A stretch of 64,000 nucleotides of DNA, from assembly GCA_907163375.1 (NCBI GenBank), contig CAJQUW010003176.1, positions 496,001-560,000 of the forward strand. The letters are read 5' to 3'. A program made the translations under genes and the position numbers. Source of the stretch: Prostheceraeus crozeri (Eukaryota > Platyhelminthes > Polycladida > Euryleptidae). Within the stretch, counting starts at the first letter, position 1. Every line of letters begins with the position of its first letter. Shown here piece by piece: positions 13,101-24,880 of this stretch. A model generated the notes under the pieces. The model had not been told where the DNA came from and did not search any database. It saw nothing but the letters and a program-made list of their open reading frames with translations.

Positions 13101-16100
13101 AATAGAATTGTACAAAATATGCATACAAATTATTTGACTATTTTTAATGAGGTCATCAACAGGAACTTGGTCAGGACGATCGCGTTTCGACCGCTTAATC
13201 CTGGACGCTCAAACCCGACCAAGCGCGGTCCTGTACATTTAAGATGCACAGCCTCAAAGATTAAATTTATAATAGAGAAAGGTTAGCATCTATCAAAAAA
13301 AAATAGAGTCACTATTGACTGAAATGTACCTCAGGCATTTGAAAGAAGGACAGAGTCCAGCCAGTAGAGGTCAAGAGGCGGGGACATAATCCACCTTCAA
13401 CTCAAGACGTGCTGCAAAAACAATTCAGCGTAGCAAAGTGCGTCAGTGTAACAAAGTTAAAAAAAAACAAGCTAATGACTAGTTACTTTTCAATAGGTAC
13501 AAAGTATGATTTAAAAGAAAAGTTTTATATCCTAAAATGTCTAAAAATTTTAAAAATACTTACTAGAAGGACAAACAACGCTTCTCCTCTCCTCATGTGT
13601 AATGAATTGGCGAGTAAGTCGTTCTGTTCAAAATTATGTTTATCACTTATATATTGAAAAGATCCTATTTAACAGTCTGCCCATTCAGATGATAAGAGGA
13701 CAGGTCTGTTTCCAATCAAAATACCAGATCTAGCTAATAGCACAGCGGGATTACGCTATCTAAAATCTACCAAATGTGTAAGAGAATTAATATTAGTTCC
13801 TTAAGCTAAAACGTGAAATAGAATTGTACAAAATATGCATACAAATTATTTGACTATTTTTAATGAGGTCATCAACAGGAACTTGGTCAGGACGATCGCG
13901 TTTCGACCGCTTAATCCTGGACGCTCAAACCCGACCAAGCGCGGTCCTGTACATTTAAGATGCACAGCCTCAAAGATTAAATTTATAATAGAGAAAGGTT
14001 AGCATCTATCAAAAAAAAATAGAGTCACTATTGACTGAAATGTACCTCAGGCATTTGAAAGAAGGACAGAGTCCAGCCAGTAGAGGTCAAGAGGCGGGGA
14101 CATAATCCACCTTCAACTCAAGACGTGCTGCAAAAACAATTCAGCGTAGCAAAGTGCGTCAGTGTAACAAAGTTAAAAAAAAACAAGCTAATGACTAGTT
14201 ACTTTTCAATAGGTACAAAGTATGATTTAAAAGAAAAATTTTTATATCCTAAAATGTCTAAAAATTTTAAAAATACTTACTAGAAGGACAAACAACGCTT
14301 CTCCTCTCCTCATGTGTAATGAATTGGCGAGTAAGTCGTTCTGTTCAAAATTATGTTTATCACTTATATATTGAAAAGATCCTATTTAACAGTCTGCCCA
14401 TTCAGATGATAAGAGGACAGGTCTGTTTCCAATCAAAATACCAGATCTAGCTAATAGCACAGCGGGATTACGCTATCTAAAATCTACCAAATGTGTAAGA
14501 GAATTAATATTAGTTCCTTAAGCTAAAACGTGAAATAGAATTGTACAAAATATGCATACAAATTATTTGACTATTTTTAATGAGGTCATCAACAGGAACT
14601 TGGTCAGGACGATCGCGTTTCGACCGCTTAATCCTGGACGCTCAAACCCGACCAAGCGCGGTCCTGTACATTTAAGATGCACAGCCTCAAAGATTAAATT
14701 TATAATAGAGAAAGATTATCATCTATCAAAAAAAAATAGAGTCACTATTGACTGAAATGTACCTCACGCATTTGAAAGAAGGACAGAGTCCAGCCAGTAG
14801 AGGTCAAGAGGCAGGGACATAATTCACCTTCAACTCAATACGTGCTGCAAAAACAATTCAGCGTAGCAAAGTGCGTCAGTGTAACAAAGTTAAAAAAAAA
14901 CAAGCTAATGACTAGTTACTTTTCAATAGGTACAAAGTATGATTTAAAAGAAAAATTTTTATATCCTAAAATGTCTAAAAATTTTAAAAATACTTACTAG
15001 AAGGACAAACAACGCTTCTCCTCTCCTCATGTGTAATGAATTGGCGAGTAAGTCGTTCTGTTCAAAATTATGTTTATCACTTATATATTGAAAAGATCCT
15101 ATTTAACAGTCTGCCCATTCAGATGATAAGAGGACAGGTCTGTTTCCAATCAAAATACCAGATCTAGTTAATAGCACAGCGGGATTACGCTATCTAAAAT
15201 CTACCAAATGTGTAAGAGAATTAATATTAGTTCCTTAAGCTAAAACGTGAAATAGAATTGTACAAAATATGCATACAAATTATTTGACTATTTTTAATGA
15301 GGTCATCAACAGGAACTTGGTCAGGACGATCGCGTTTCGACCGCTTAATCCTGGACGCTCAAACCCGACCAAGCGCGGTCCTGTACATTTAAGATGCACA
15401 GCCTCAAAGATTAAATTTATAATAGAGAAAGATTAGCATCTATCAAAAAAAATAGAGTCACTATTGACTGAAATGTACCTCAGGCATTTGAAAGAAGGAC
15501 AGAGTCCAGCCAGTAGAGGTCAAGAGGCAGGGACATAATCCACCTTCAACTCAATACGTGCTGCAAAAACAATTCAGCGTAGCAAAGTGCGTCAGTGTAA
15601 CAAAGTTAAAAAAAACAAGCTAATGACTAGTTACTTTTCAATAGGTACAAAGTATGATTTAAAAGAAAAATTTTTATATCCTAAAATGTCTAAAAATTTT
15701 AAAAATACTTACTAGAAGGACAAACAACGCTTCTCCTCTCCTCATGTGTAATGAATTGGCGAGTAAGTCGTTGTGTTCAAAATTATGTTTATCACTTATA
15801 TATTGAAAAGATCCTATTTAACAGTCTGCCCATTCAGATGATAAGAGGAAAGGTCTGTTTCCAATCAAAATACCAGATCTAGTTAATAGCACAGCGGGAT
15901 TACGCTATCTAAAATCTACCAAATGTGTAAGAGAATTAATATTAGTTCCTTAAGCTAAAACGTGAAATAGAATTGTACAAAATATGCATACAAATTATTT
16001 GACTATTTTTAATGAGGTCATCAACAGGAACTTGGTCAGGACGATCGCGTTTCGACCGCTTAATCCTGGACGCTCAAACCCGACCAAGCGCGGTCCTGTA

Positions 16101-16868
16101 CATTTAAGATGCACAGCCTCAAAGATTAAATTTATAATAGAGAAAGATTATCATCTATCAAAAAAAAAATAGAGTCACTATTGACTGAAATGTACCTCAG
16201 GCATTTGAAAGAAGGACAGAGTCCAGCCAGTAGAGGTCAAGAGGCAGGGACATAATCCACCTTCAACTCAAGACGTGCTGCAAAAACAATTCAGCGTAGC
16301 AAAGTGCGTCAGTGTAACAAAGTTAAAAAAAACAAGCTAATGACTAGTTACTTTTCAATAGGTACAAAGTATGATTTAAAAGAAAATTTTTATATCCTAA
16401 AATGTCTAAAAATTTTAAAAATACTTACTAGAAGGACAAACAACGCTTCTCCTCTCCTCATGTGTAATGAATTGGCGAGTAAGTCGTTGTGTTCAAAATT
16501 ATGTTTATCACTTATATATTGAAAAGATCCTATTTAACAGTCTGCCCATTCAGATGATAAGAGGACAGGTCTGTTTCCAATCAAAATACCAGATCTAGTT
16601 AATAGCACAGCGGGATTACGCTATCTAAAATCTACCAAATGTGTAAGAGAATTAATATTAGTTCCTTAAGCTAAAACGTGAAATAGAATTGTACAAAATA
16701 TGCATACAAATTATTTGACTATTTTTAATGAGGTCATCAACAGGAACTTGGTCAGGACGATCGCGTTTCGACCGCTTAATCCTGGACGCTCAAACCCGAC
16801 CAAGCGCGGTCCTGTACATTTAAGATGCACAGCCTCAAAGATTAAATTTATAATAGAGAAAGATTATC
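4129..16868 (+). repeat. satellite array, unit about 715 bp, 17 full copies plus one partial
   Basis: Head-to-tail copies begin near 4129, 4844, 5560, 6274, 6988, 7703, 8417, 9132, 9847, 10562, 11277, 11992, 12708, 13423, 14138, 14853, 15570 and 16289; the last stops after about 580 bp. Unit length varies by 1-2 bp, mostly through A-run length differences. Copies 1-13 are nearly identical; copies from about 14 onward accumulate shared variants (extra A before the ttttta run, gttaatag for gctaatag, agattatc for ggttagc), as expected for an array edge homogenised less often. A caagg/cagtg variant near unit base 20 marks copies 2, 3, 7 and 9 (caagg). Each unit has a short ORF of 60-82 codons, but it shows no coding-type variation and I treat it as non-coding. 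There is a GC-richer core with internal complementarity (first copy about 4590-4650). Confidence 0.97.
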
Positions 16869-17377
16869 AATGGCATTCTTCACTTTAGTATTTTGGTTGG
16901 ATAAAACCACTAATAATATTGTATACAATACAACACCCAAGTGCATGCAGCATTGAAGCAGGTAGCCATGAATAACTTTATGAATCCCATAAATAGTCCC
17001 ACTGTATGCTTGGAACAGGAAAGAGGCCCTCGTTGATAAAAGAGTATTTCAACTAATTAGTTGCTTAATATTTAAAAAAATCATCAACCCTTTCCGGACG
17101 GCTATCTAAAAATATTACCCAATCCTATTGCGGTTAGTTTTCAGAAAATCAACTGTGGCTAAAATATTAGAATTTATCGATGAAATGTGACAAATGTGGC
17201 AAGCACATGCATGTCACAGTCACTCATAGGTTTTAGTTGTGTCACACATTGAAGCCAGGTCATGTGGTGTTCTGTGAAGAGCATGGTTTCTACGGGCAAT
17301 CGGCACATCTGTATCGCAATAATTTCGCAGAAGCTCCATGATATTGATCTTTGTTAATGGTAAAATAGTAATCTGCT
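16869..17377. other. spacer between satellite and P-like element
   Basis: About 500 bp of AT-rich sequence without a recognisable gene. The satellite stops abruptly at about 16868 in the middle of a unit. Confidence 0.5.
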
Positions 17378-17386
17378 GATAATATC
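17378..17386. repeat. target-site duplication of P1, left copy
   Basis: gataatatc directly precedes the left end of P1 and is repeated at 20388-20396 directly after its right end. If the element is taken to start at the preceding C, the duplication shortens to 7 bp. Confidence 0.75.
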
Positions 17387-20300
17387 AGGGACGTCTGTAA
17401 AATCCTACTATCTGCCGGGACGCAGCACTCTCGATTTATGCGCAGAAGCTGTAGGCTGACTGTTTCCCACTAGGCGATCATTGTGCTTGACTTGGGGAGA
17501 ACAGTTATGACGCCCGCGTGGTCTCCGCCAATGACAAACGTTAAAAGCGTAGAGTAACTACGTCATAGTTCGGTCATTATATTGTATTCGAATGTGTATT
17601 CGTGAATCGTTACTCCATTAGCATCGAAATGCATCGAAAGTGTAGTGTCGCTAAGTGTAGAGGAAATTACGACAGCTCTATTGAAAAAATTACTGTCTAC
17701 GGCTTCCCTTTGAGAGACAGAGAAGAACTTGGTCGCTGGTTATCTGCATTACCGAACATTATCGACGAACAGAATGTAACTCGAAATATGGGTGTCTGTT
17801 CACTTCACTGGCCTTCAAATGCTTCCTTCAAATCTTGTTTCGGAAAGTCGGTACCAGTGTATCCGCCATCTATTTTTCCAAATTGTCCAAGCTCATTCAA
17901 TCGCCAGACGTGTCCCACTAATTCTCGATCCACATATCGCTCTTCGATGGAATATCGATCGTTGATTCCGGATGAACTAAAAACATTTGAACAGCAAGAT
18001 AAACTTCCTAGTGATTTTGGTTTATTCTGCAGTGAAGTGTCACATCGAGATTTGACTGGAATTACCATCATTCGCGACTGTTCGTTATATTTGATGACAT
18101 TTGCAAAGAATATCGTCAGCTGGAAACTTCTATTCGAATAAATCCTGATTTTAGTGTCACAGCATGGCGGTATAATACGAAAGTCAGTCTTCGTCATCTG
18201 TTGGGGTTTCAATGGAAATTGCAAAGATGGTCTCAACTTGAAAATATCATCGCGCGAGTTGCATGTTCTTCATTCTCTGCCGAATGCGAATTGAACGAGA
18301 CTCACCGCCGACTTCAACTGCTAAATTCGACTGATCATGACTTCTTGATAGAGCAAGTATCCCTAAAATCAACAGATCCGAATGGTCGCCGTTACAGTGC
18401 AAATACTATGGTTGTTTCCCTGAACCTTTTCCTTCACAGCCGTTTGGACAGGGAATTGAGAAAATATCTGTGTCTGCCTCATCCAGACACACTTCATCGA
18501 AATATTGGTACACTGAGTACTATATGCTCCAAAGAGGAGGTCCAACGATTATCATCCATAATTTTTGATAAGTTTACGGGGTTGAACCGTAAATGCCTTA
18601 TACTATTTGACGAAATTTACGTCAAACCTTTGTTTCCCTATCGCGGAGGACATGTTATTGGATACTCAACCGATCGACCTTCACTTCCTGCCAAGACAAT
18701 TCTAACTTTTATGGTTAAACCCCTTTTCGGTGGTAAACAATTTGTCATTCGCTTCATCCCAATTTTTGCAATTTCTGCAGATCTTATTGAGCAACATATC
18801 GTTCCTCTTATTCGACTCATCGAAAGTGCTGGTGGAAGAATTGAGGGAATTATGTCTGATAATCATTCCTCTAACAGGAAATTGCATGACAATCTACGGT
18901 TAAGGTGTGGCTTTACGAACATTTCGAACAGTTACAAAATTCCGCATCCTGTGGACAGTAACCGATACCTATACCTTCTCTTTGATTCGGTGCATCTACT
19001 AAAATGCATCAGAAACAATTGGGTTTCAGAAAAGATGCAGATGATTGAATTTTGTCCTCCAAATGGACAAGGAAAGGTGACAGCATCATGGAGAGACCTA
19101 ATCGACATTTATAACTCAGAAAAGGACAACGATGTGAAAAGAACCACGCTTACGTATCAAGCTCTCCATCCATCTTCATTTGATAAACAGAAAGTGTCCT
19201 TAGTGCTCAAAATCTTCAATGAGAAAACTGTCGCAGCCCTAACACAAAGCGGTAAATCGGACACGGCGTGTTTTGTTGATGCGATTCTCAGAATGTGGAA
19301 AATACTGAATAACAAAAGCACATCTGCTCATATTCACTTGAATGATCATGACAGGAGGCCAATCTGCAGTTCCGATTTCTTATTTATCATCTCTCTGTGA
19401 TTCATTCCAACAGCAAGCTCCTTGTGGAAAACGTGTCCGAACATTCACAACGGAGACGATCTTGAGTACTACTCAAACACTCAATGGTCTTACTGACATG
19501 GCTCGTTCGTTTCTCAAAGATGGAGCAGTGAAATTTATCCTTCTCGGTCGTTTTCAATCTGACAGTATCGAAGGTGAGTTTGGAATATACCGAGGAATGT
19601 TCGGCGGCCTGTACCGCATATCCGTTGAACAAGTTTTAATGGCAGCTAAAGTAGGCCTACGTCGTTTGCAGTTACTTAACAAATTGGAAATCTCTCATAG
19701 TGCTCTTGGTGAATTTCCTCTTCATCAAGCCGATTGTTGTGCTTCAAGTTTGACTGAAGATGAAGTGGACCAAATAGACGAATCCATGACAAAAGTGAAT
19801 GAAATTAGTGAAGAAGAGTGAAACACTTTGTTTTATATTTGTGGATACATTGCATACAAAGAAAATTTTCCTCAGAATGTTAGCTGTGATTTCTCTGCAC
19901 CTGAGTTAGTGTCCCGTGGTAAATTGCGTATCCCCCCCCCGAAAGATTTGTTTTATTTCAGTTTGTTAACTTACTCCGTTTTTCAGTCTTCTCGTCAATC
20001 TTGCAAAAAACGATTTTCACGTAAAATGTATCTCGTTCATGATCTTTTCTACAGTTTCAATAATCATTCCAATGTTATCAACAGACTTGCAAACACATTT
20101 TTTGCTGGTAATGTCAAAAAACTGAATGATCAAACACCTGAATCCTCTGCTTAAAGTAGCCAACGTAAACGCATTAAATTGTCTAAAAAATAAATCTCTT
20201 GTCAGCTACGTGTGTTTTGCTAATTGTGAACTCGAAAGAATCATAAGAAACTTATATACATAGAGTTATTGGTTTAACTACGCGTGCAAATGTTTGCAAA

Positions 20301-20387
20301 ATGCTCTCAGAAAGTCAGCCTACAGCTCTCGGCCTACACTTTTGGAGAACGCCATCCCGGTATTGTTATTCATTCATAGATATCCCT
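17387..20387 (+). mobile_element. P-element-like (THAP9-type) DNA transposon P1, about 3.0 kb
   Basis: The ends are imperfect inverted repeats of about 34 bp that begin (C)AGGGA and share an internal ccggga at matching distance. Further in, a perfect 15-bp inverted pair (agctgtaggctgact at 17447-17461; its complement at 20313-20327) corresponds to the subterminal repeats known in P elements. The nonamer gataatatc flanks both sides (17378-17386 and 20388-20396), which I read as the target-site duplication; P elements make 8-bp duplications, so the exact boundary is uncertain by one base. The total of about 3001 bp is close to the 2.9 kb of Drosophila P. The interior encodes a broken THAP-domain transposase. 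Confidence 0.9.
17629..20154 (+). pseudogene. THAP9/P-element-type transposase, broken into four ORFs
   Basis: The first ATG that fits a THAP domain is at 17629. The N-terminal segment (to about 18070) has the C2CH zinc signature: two Cys five residues apart near the start, then C-x2-H in 'VCSLHW', and a closing 'PSIFP'. The reading then passes to another frame around 18060-18090, giving the central ORF ending at 19400. That ORF carries the RNase-H-like catalytic acidic residues in 'LFDEIYVK' (D137 counted from 18201) and 'IMSDNHSSN' (D220), and the 'DSVHLLKCIRNNW' segment typical of P/THAP9 transposases. A second frame change lies in 19345-19400. The C-terminal part ('SDSIEGEFG..YR') has an in-frame TGA at 19819 and continues to 20154. 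The enzyme would cut and join transposon DNA with GTP as cofactor. The frame changes could partly be small introns, but the TGA argues for decay. Confidence 0.88.
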
Positions 20388-20396
20388 GATAATATC
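20388..20396. repeat. target-site duplication of P1, right copy
   Basis: gataatatc, identical to 17378-17386, directly after the P1 right end. Confidence 0.75.
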
Positions 20397-23300
20397 ATTG
20401 TAGCGCAACTATATTCGATGTACAAGTGGTCTATTACAACCGCGAACAAACAGAAAATCAGTCCGTTTTGATAAAAATATGTTTATTGGCTGGAAATTCA
20501 CAATACCAACGAGAATATCATAAAAAGTATGATCAACACACCGAATATCGTATCAATAGCAAAACAAAATGTCAGAATTTGCACAGTTCGTATCAAATAG
20601 CTCTTTTTACTTTCACCTGAAAAAATTATGAATGAAATTATATTATTAGATGTAAGAAAATATCTATATATAAAACTAGGAATGTTTTGATTAATGGAAA
20701 CAAACTGCCTATTGTATTCTCCACTTTTTGATCATAAATGACGATTCTTACTTGAAGCAAACTTCAGCTGCATTGATTTCTGAAATCTGTAGTTTTATGT
20801 CAAGAAGATCTCGCTCTCGTTGCAGCATATACATAAAGAGTTATAACGATAACAATAGCGGCTAAAGTAGGAAGAACTACAGTCGTTAGCTTGTTGCGCA
20901 CATCTACACGATCCTTTCGCTTTTCCCTCCTGTCCTTGGTGGTTTCTTTCTTGGGAATAGATTTATATCTTGGCATGTTCCTGCAAATAAAAGAAAGATA
21001 TCAATTCATCATAATTAACTTGTTATCGCTTCATGACATTGATTCAGAAGATCTAATACCTTTTACTACATATATCTCGCCATCAGTGGTCTGCATCCTG
21101 GTTTAATGGTTTAAGCCGTGGTGGGGTTGAATTTAAGACTTCAAAGTAAGTGCAGCATGTTTTCTTTCTCGGCATATAGTGGCGAGGAATGATAGAGGGA
21201 GGGAGTTAGACGGTGTTCCCAATAGGCTAGGCAACTGGCGCGATGTTCACTGAGTCCAGTGGCTGTCTAGCTCAATGGCCATAAAAACATTGATGAGCGT
21301 TGCCGCATGTTTCGAAAGGTGCGAGAAATAATTGACTTTTTAATGTAATAATCTGTACGGAGCTGTCCAAAAGCTAACACGATCAGTTTCTTATGAGATA
21401 ACGAAAATGCACATGCATTCATGATAATTATTATTTTCACTATATAAGCTTAAATAATGAAAATCGTGTAGCCACTTCTACACACATTGCATTCACATGA
21501 AGCCCATACAAGCAAACAGCAAACCAAAGAACAGGGAAAGGCCTTGAAAACACGTATTAAACAATCGAACCAAATTCAGCCCGATATTCAAACCCGATAG
21601 TCAGCGAGATATTCAACTCGGTAATTGAACAAAGTTTTAGAAAACCAAAACCACCATGCCATAGGGAATTTAATGCAGAATAAGAATAAAACCGCATTTC
21701 TCCAACAACAATTAAAACGATATTCATAAGCAAAATATTTTAATGTATCCAATTTCTGCAATGACCTTATCACAAAATGCAAAAAAAACATGTGAAAGCT
21801 ACTCATGACAACGATTTCACCAAGCACGTTCATTTCCACAACATATTCGGATCTGTCACCTACACGCCATTCTTAGTGGCAAGCTTACTAACAATGCTAT
21901 TAAATTTTCTAATATAGTTAGGAAAATCAGATAAGATCTTCTGAAGTCAACTGTATTTCTGAGAGATCCGCAGATGCAGGTACCTCAAAGTAGCTATCTA
22001 AAATAATATGAAATGGAACTGCACTTAAGAACCAGATTGCAGACCTCCCTTTACTTATATGTATTATCATTCATGCTATAGTGCAGGATGTGTATACCTA
22101 CATATATATTGTAAAGCGCTGCACTAGGATAAATGTCAAAAGCTTCTTAGACATGTATTATGAAGCATTTGCAATAAAAAAAGATTCATATTAAAAATAA
22201 CAGATTAAGTAAAGAGCACGTGCGAGCATAACAAAGCATAATGATGCCTGTTTGCCATGAGACTGAGACTCGTACTTCAGTATGACATGCAAATATGAAA
22301 AATATGGAAAAGAACCATCGTCAATGAGTACCATTCGAGATTGGAGAATGCGCTATATATATTTACTTAACTATTCATGTGTTACAAATGAAGCATTACG
22401 GTGGTCCTGGCAAAAATCGACTATCTGATGAAAAAACTGAAATTGATAAAGCGCTTGGAAGCAATCCATGTGCGCTCAAGTGAAAGGTTGTGGCGCATTT
22501 CAGCACATCACAATCATGTTTGCAAAGCGATGTTTTACTGTGCAAGAAGTAAAACTTTTCAAATTTGGTCGAGTGAAAGACAGAACAGAAGGAGGTGGAT
22601 TTTGAGCCTCAGTTGATTTTCTGCCACACTGCTTTACAGATGAACAATCCTGGCAGATGTTTTTAGTGATAAAGCTGCCCTTCATTTAAATGGCCAAGTA
22701 AATCTGCTTAAATTTTTTTATTGTGCACCAACGTATGACTTACACAAACCAGCTTAAATCTTCACCAGTTTGTTTTTGGGAGATGATGGGATAAATGGCT
22801 ATCGAAAAATATTGTGATCTTCAACAAACTGTGATTCCATTTCCTCGGAGAAAACGGACATTGATCGGCCAAAAAGAAGAAGCTCCGGCTTGCATCAGAC
22901 CCGCTGCAAGAACACTACTGAAAGTAAAATCTTCAGAATTGCTGGATCAGAAGACGCGGTCCTCGGAATTAGCCATCTCGAAGTCGATGACGAGGCGATG
23001 AACGATTTTTGGCTATGGGGATACGCAGAAGATTAGATCTATAAATCTCCAAAATCAGAATCCATTCATGAGAGATCGAATTGCAAGTGTTGGATTCCAT
23101 TGACAAAGTGCGACAAGACGCGTGTACCCCAATTACTTCAAGCGTTTTAATCATGTGCATCAGCGTAAGGGTTTCATTTCGAACAATTGTTGTGATTGGT
23201 TGATAGAAAATGTCTTTCAACTTTCAACGTTTTGTTAATAATACATTTTCGTAAGTTTTTGGAATAAAATTTAGTCCATATTTACTTCTATCTTTAAACA

Positions 23301-23905
23301 ACACTTGCTTCATTACCGGCGGGCTGAAATGAAGCATACTGCACAATAGTGTACAAGTGCACACACATACACTTGCAATAATAAGATGTCGACTCATAAT
23401 GTCACTCTTTATCAGGCATGAAAATGATCAACAATTGATTGCCTCTAGATGAAAAACAGACAAATGCCACAAATCCACAAATGGCATGGCTCTGATGATA
23501 TCTCAATTACTGTATATTCTATGCAAAAGGGAAAATTCGTGCCACAAGGGAAAATGATGGTTCTTAATTCCTAGTCAAAATTGTCCGAAGCTTAGTAATA
23601 AAGTAATCCGACATTACTTTAAGAAGTGCTTTAAAAAAGAAAACGAATTATAAAGCCAATTGTCAATTATCTGCATGTCCTGCCAACAACAACATGTGTT
23701 TTAGAAAAATGTTGTTCATAAACTAATATGTCTTCAATGCCAACACTTTTATATTGGTAGTACCATCCGACCACTCTATGTGAGAATCAAAGAACATGTT
23801 ACCCGAGAAACGTCGTCTGTCTTTAAACATCTCAAGAACTGTGACACCAGCAGCTTTAAGACTGAAATATTGAAACATGAAAAGATAGCACAAATCTACG
23901 ACTTA
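20397..23905. other. AT-rich region, nothing recognised
   Basis: About 3.5 kb with only short chance ORFs on both strands. No domain, RNA gene or repeat family could be identified by eye. Confidence 0.4.
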
Positions 23906-24653
23906 TAGTCCGGGAGCTAGCGTGAAGTTGTGCAGGGAACGAGGTAGTACATAAAACTTTCACATAGCATAGTACACCTCTAACCTACTGCAAAACTTCG
24001 CGTCTGCCGGATCAGATCATTTGCTTTTAAGAAATAGAGAGGATAACAAAATCCTATGTATTTCCAATGGTAAAATTGTGACATTTAAGGTGTTGACTCC
24101 ATTTTTTCGAATTTTTGCTCATAAAAGTTACACAAATTGGTATTTTGTTGAACTGGTTTTTATAGAAATCATCTACAGATCATGATCTTTCAAATGAGTT
24201 ATCATTCATTGACAGAGGATGAAGTAAAGTGTACAAACAGACACTTTTCGTTAAAGTATATCAGCAATTTTCCTGAAATTTCTATGTTAAAATTTGCAGT
24301 TACACCAACGAAAAGTGTCTGTTTGTACACTTTACTTCATCCTCTGTCAATGAATGATAACTCATTTGAAAGATCATGATCTGTAGATGATTTCTATAAT
24401 AACCAGTTCAACAAAATACCAATTTGTGTAACTTTTATGAGCAAAAATTCGAAAAAATGGAGTCAACACCTTAAATGTCACAATTTTACCATTGGAAATA
24501 CATAGGATTTTGTTATCCTCTCTATTTCTTAAAAGCAAATGATCTGATCCGGCAGACGCGAAGTTTTACAGTAGGTTAGAGGTGTACTATGCTATGTGAA
24601 AGTTTTATGTACTACCTCGTTCCCTGCACAACTTCACGCTAGCTCCCGGACTA
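23906..24653. mobile_element. foldback / long-palindrome element, 748 bp
   Basis: Two nearly identical arms of about 348 bp (23906-24253 and 24307-24653) are inverted around a loop of about 53 bp. The outer ends read tagtccgggagctagcg and its complement. The flanking bases suggest a TA or TTA target duplication, as in Tc1/mariner-type MITEs, but this is too short to be sure. There is no coding capacity beyond a small ORF made by the palindrome itself. Confidence 0.85.
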
Positions 24654-24774
24654 TTATGGAAGAACAACTAATACAAAAGTGCCAACCGAAAATTAACTCA
24701 AGAGAAGAAAAAGAGTAAAAAGATAACAATTTCTATTCCTTTAATTCTATGACCAGTGTTTTTGAGCGGATCGA

Positions 24775-24880
24775 AATTCCGCTATCGCTCGCTCATCGCT
24801 CATTTGCTCATAATCGCCCTTTCGCTCACCGCTCATTTCGTCAAAATCGCCCTTTCGATCGCTCACCGCTAAAAATAATC
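24775..24880. repeat. short imperfect repeats rich in cgctca
   Basis: The hexamer cgctca and the 13-mer aatcgccctttcg recur (the latter near 24812 and 24848), giving an imperfect tandem with a period of about 36 bp. It is non-coding low-complexity sequence. Confidence 0.55.

Noticed and set aside
4129..16868. Recurrent ORFs of 60-82 codons, one per satellite unit, as a tandem gene family
   Set aside because: Differences between copies include A-run indels that shift the start, and there is no excess of silent changes or any recognisable domain; they simply follow the satellite period.
4129..16868. CRISPR-like regular repeat array
   Set aside because: The units are contiguous 715-bp satellites without unique spacers, in an animal genome.
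17805..18236. Minus-strand ORF of 143 codons over the P1 transposase
   Set aside because: It is a shadow of the THAP-type transposase on the plus strand and has no domain of its own.
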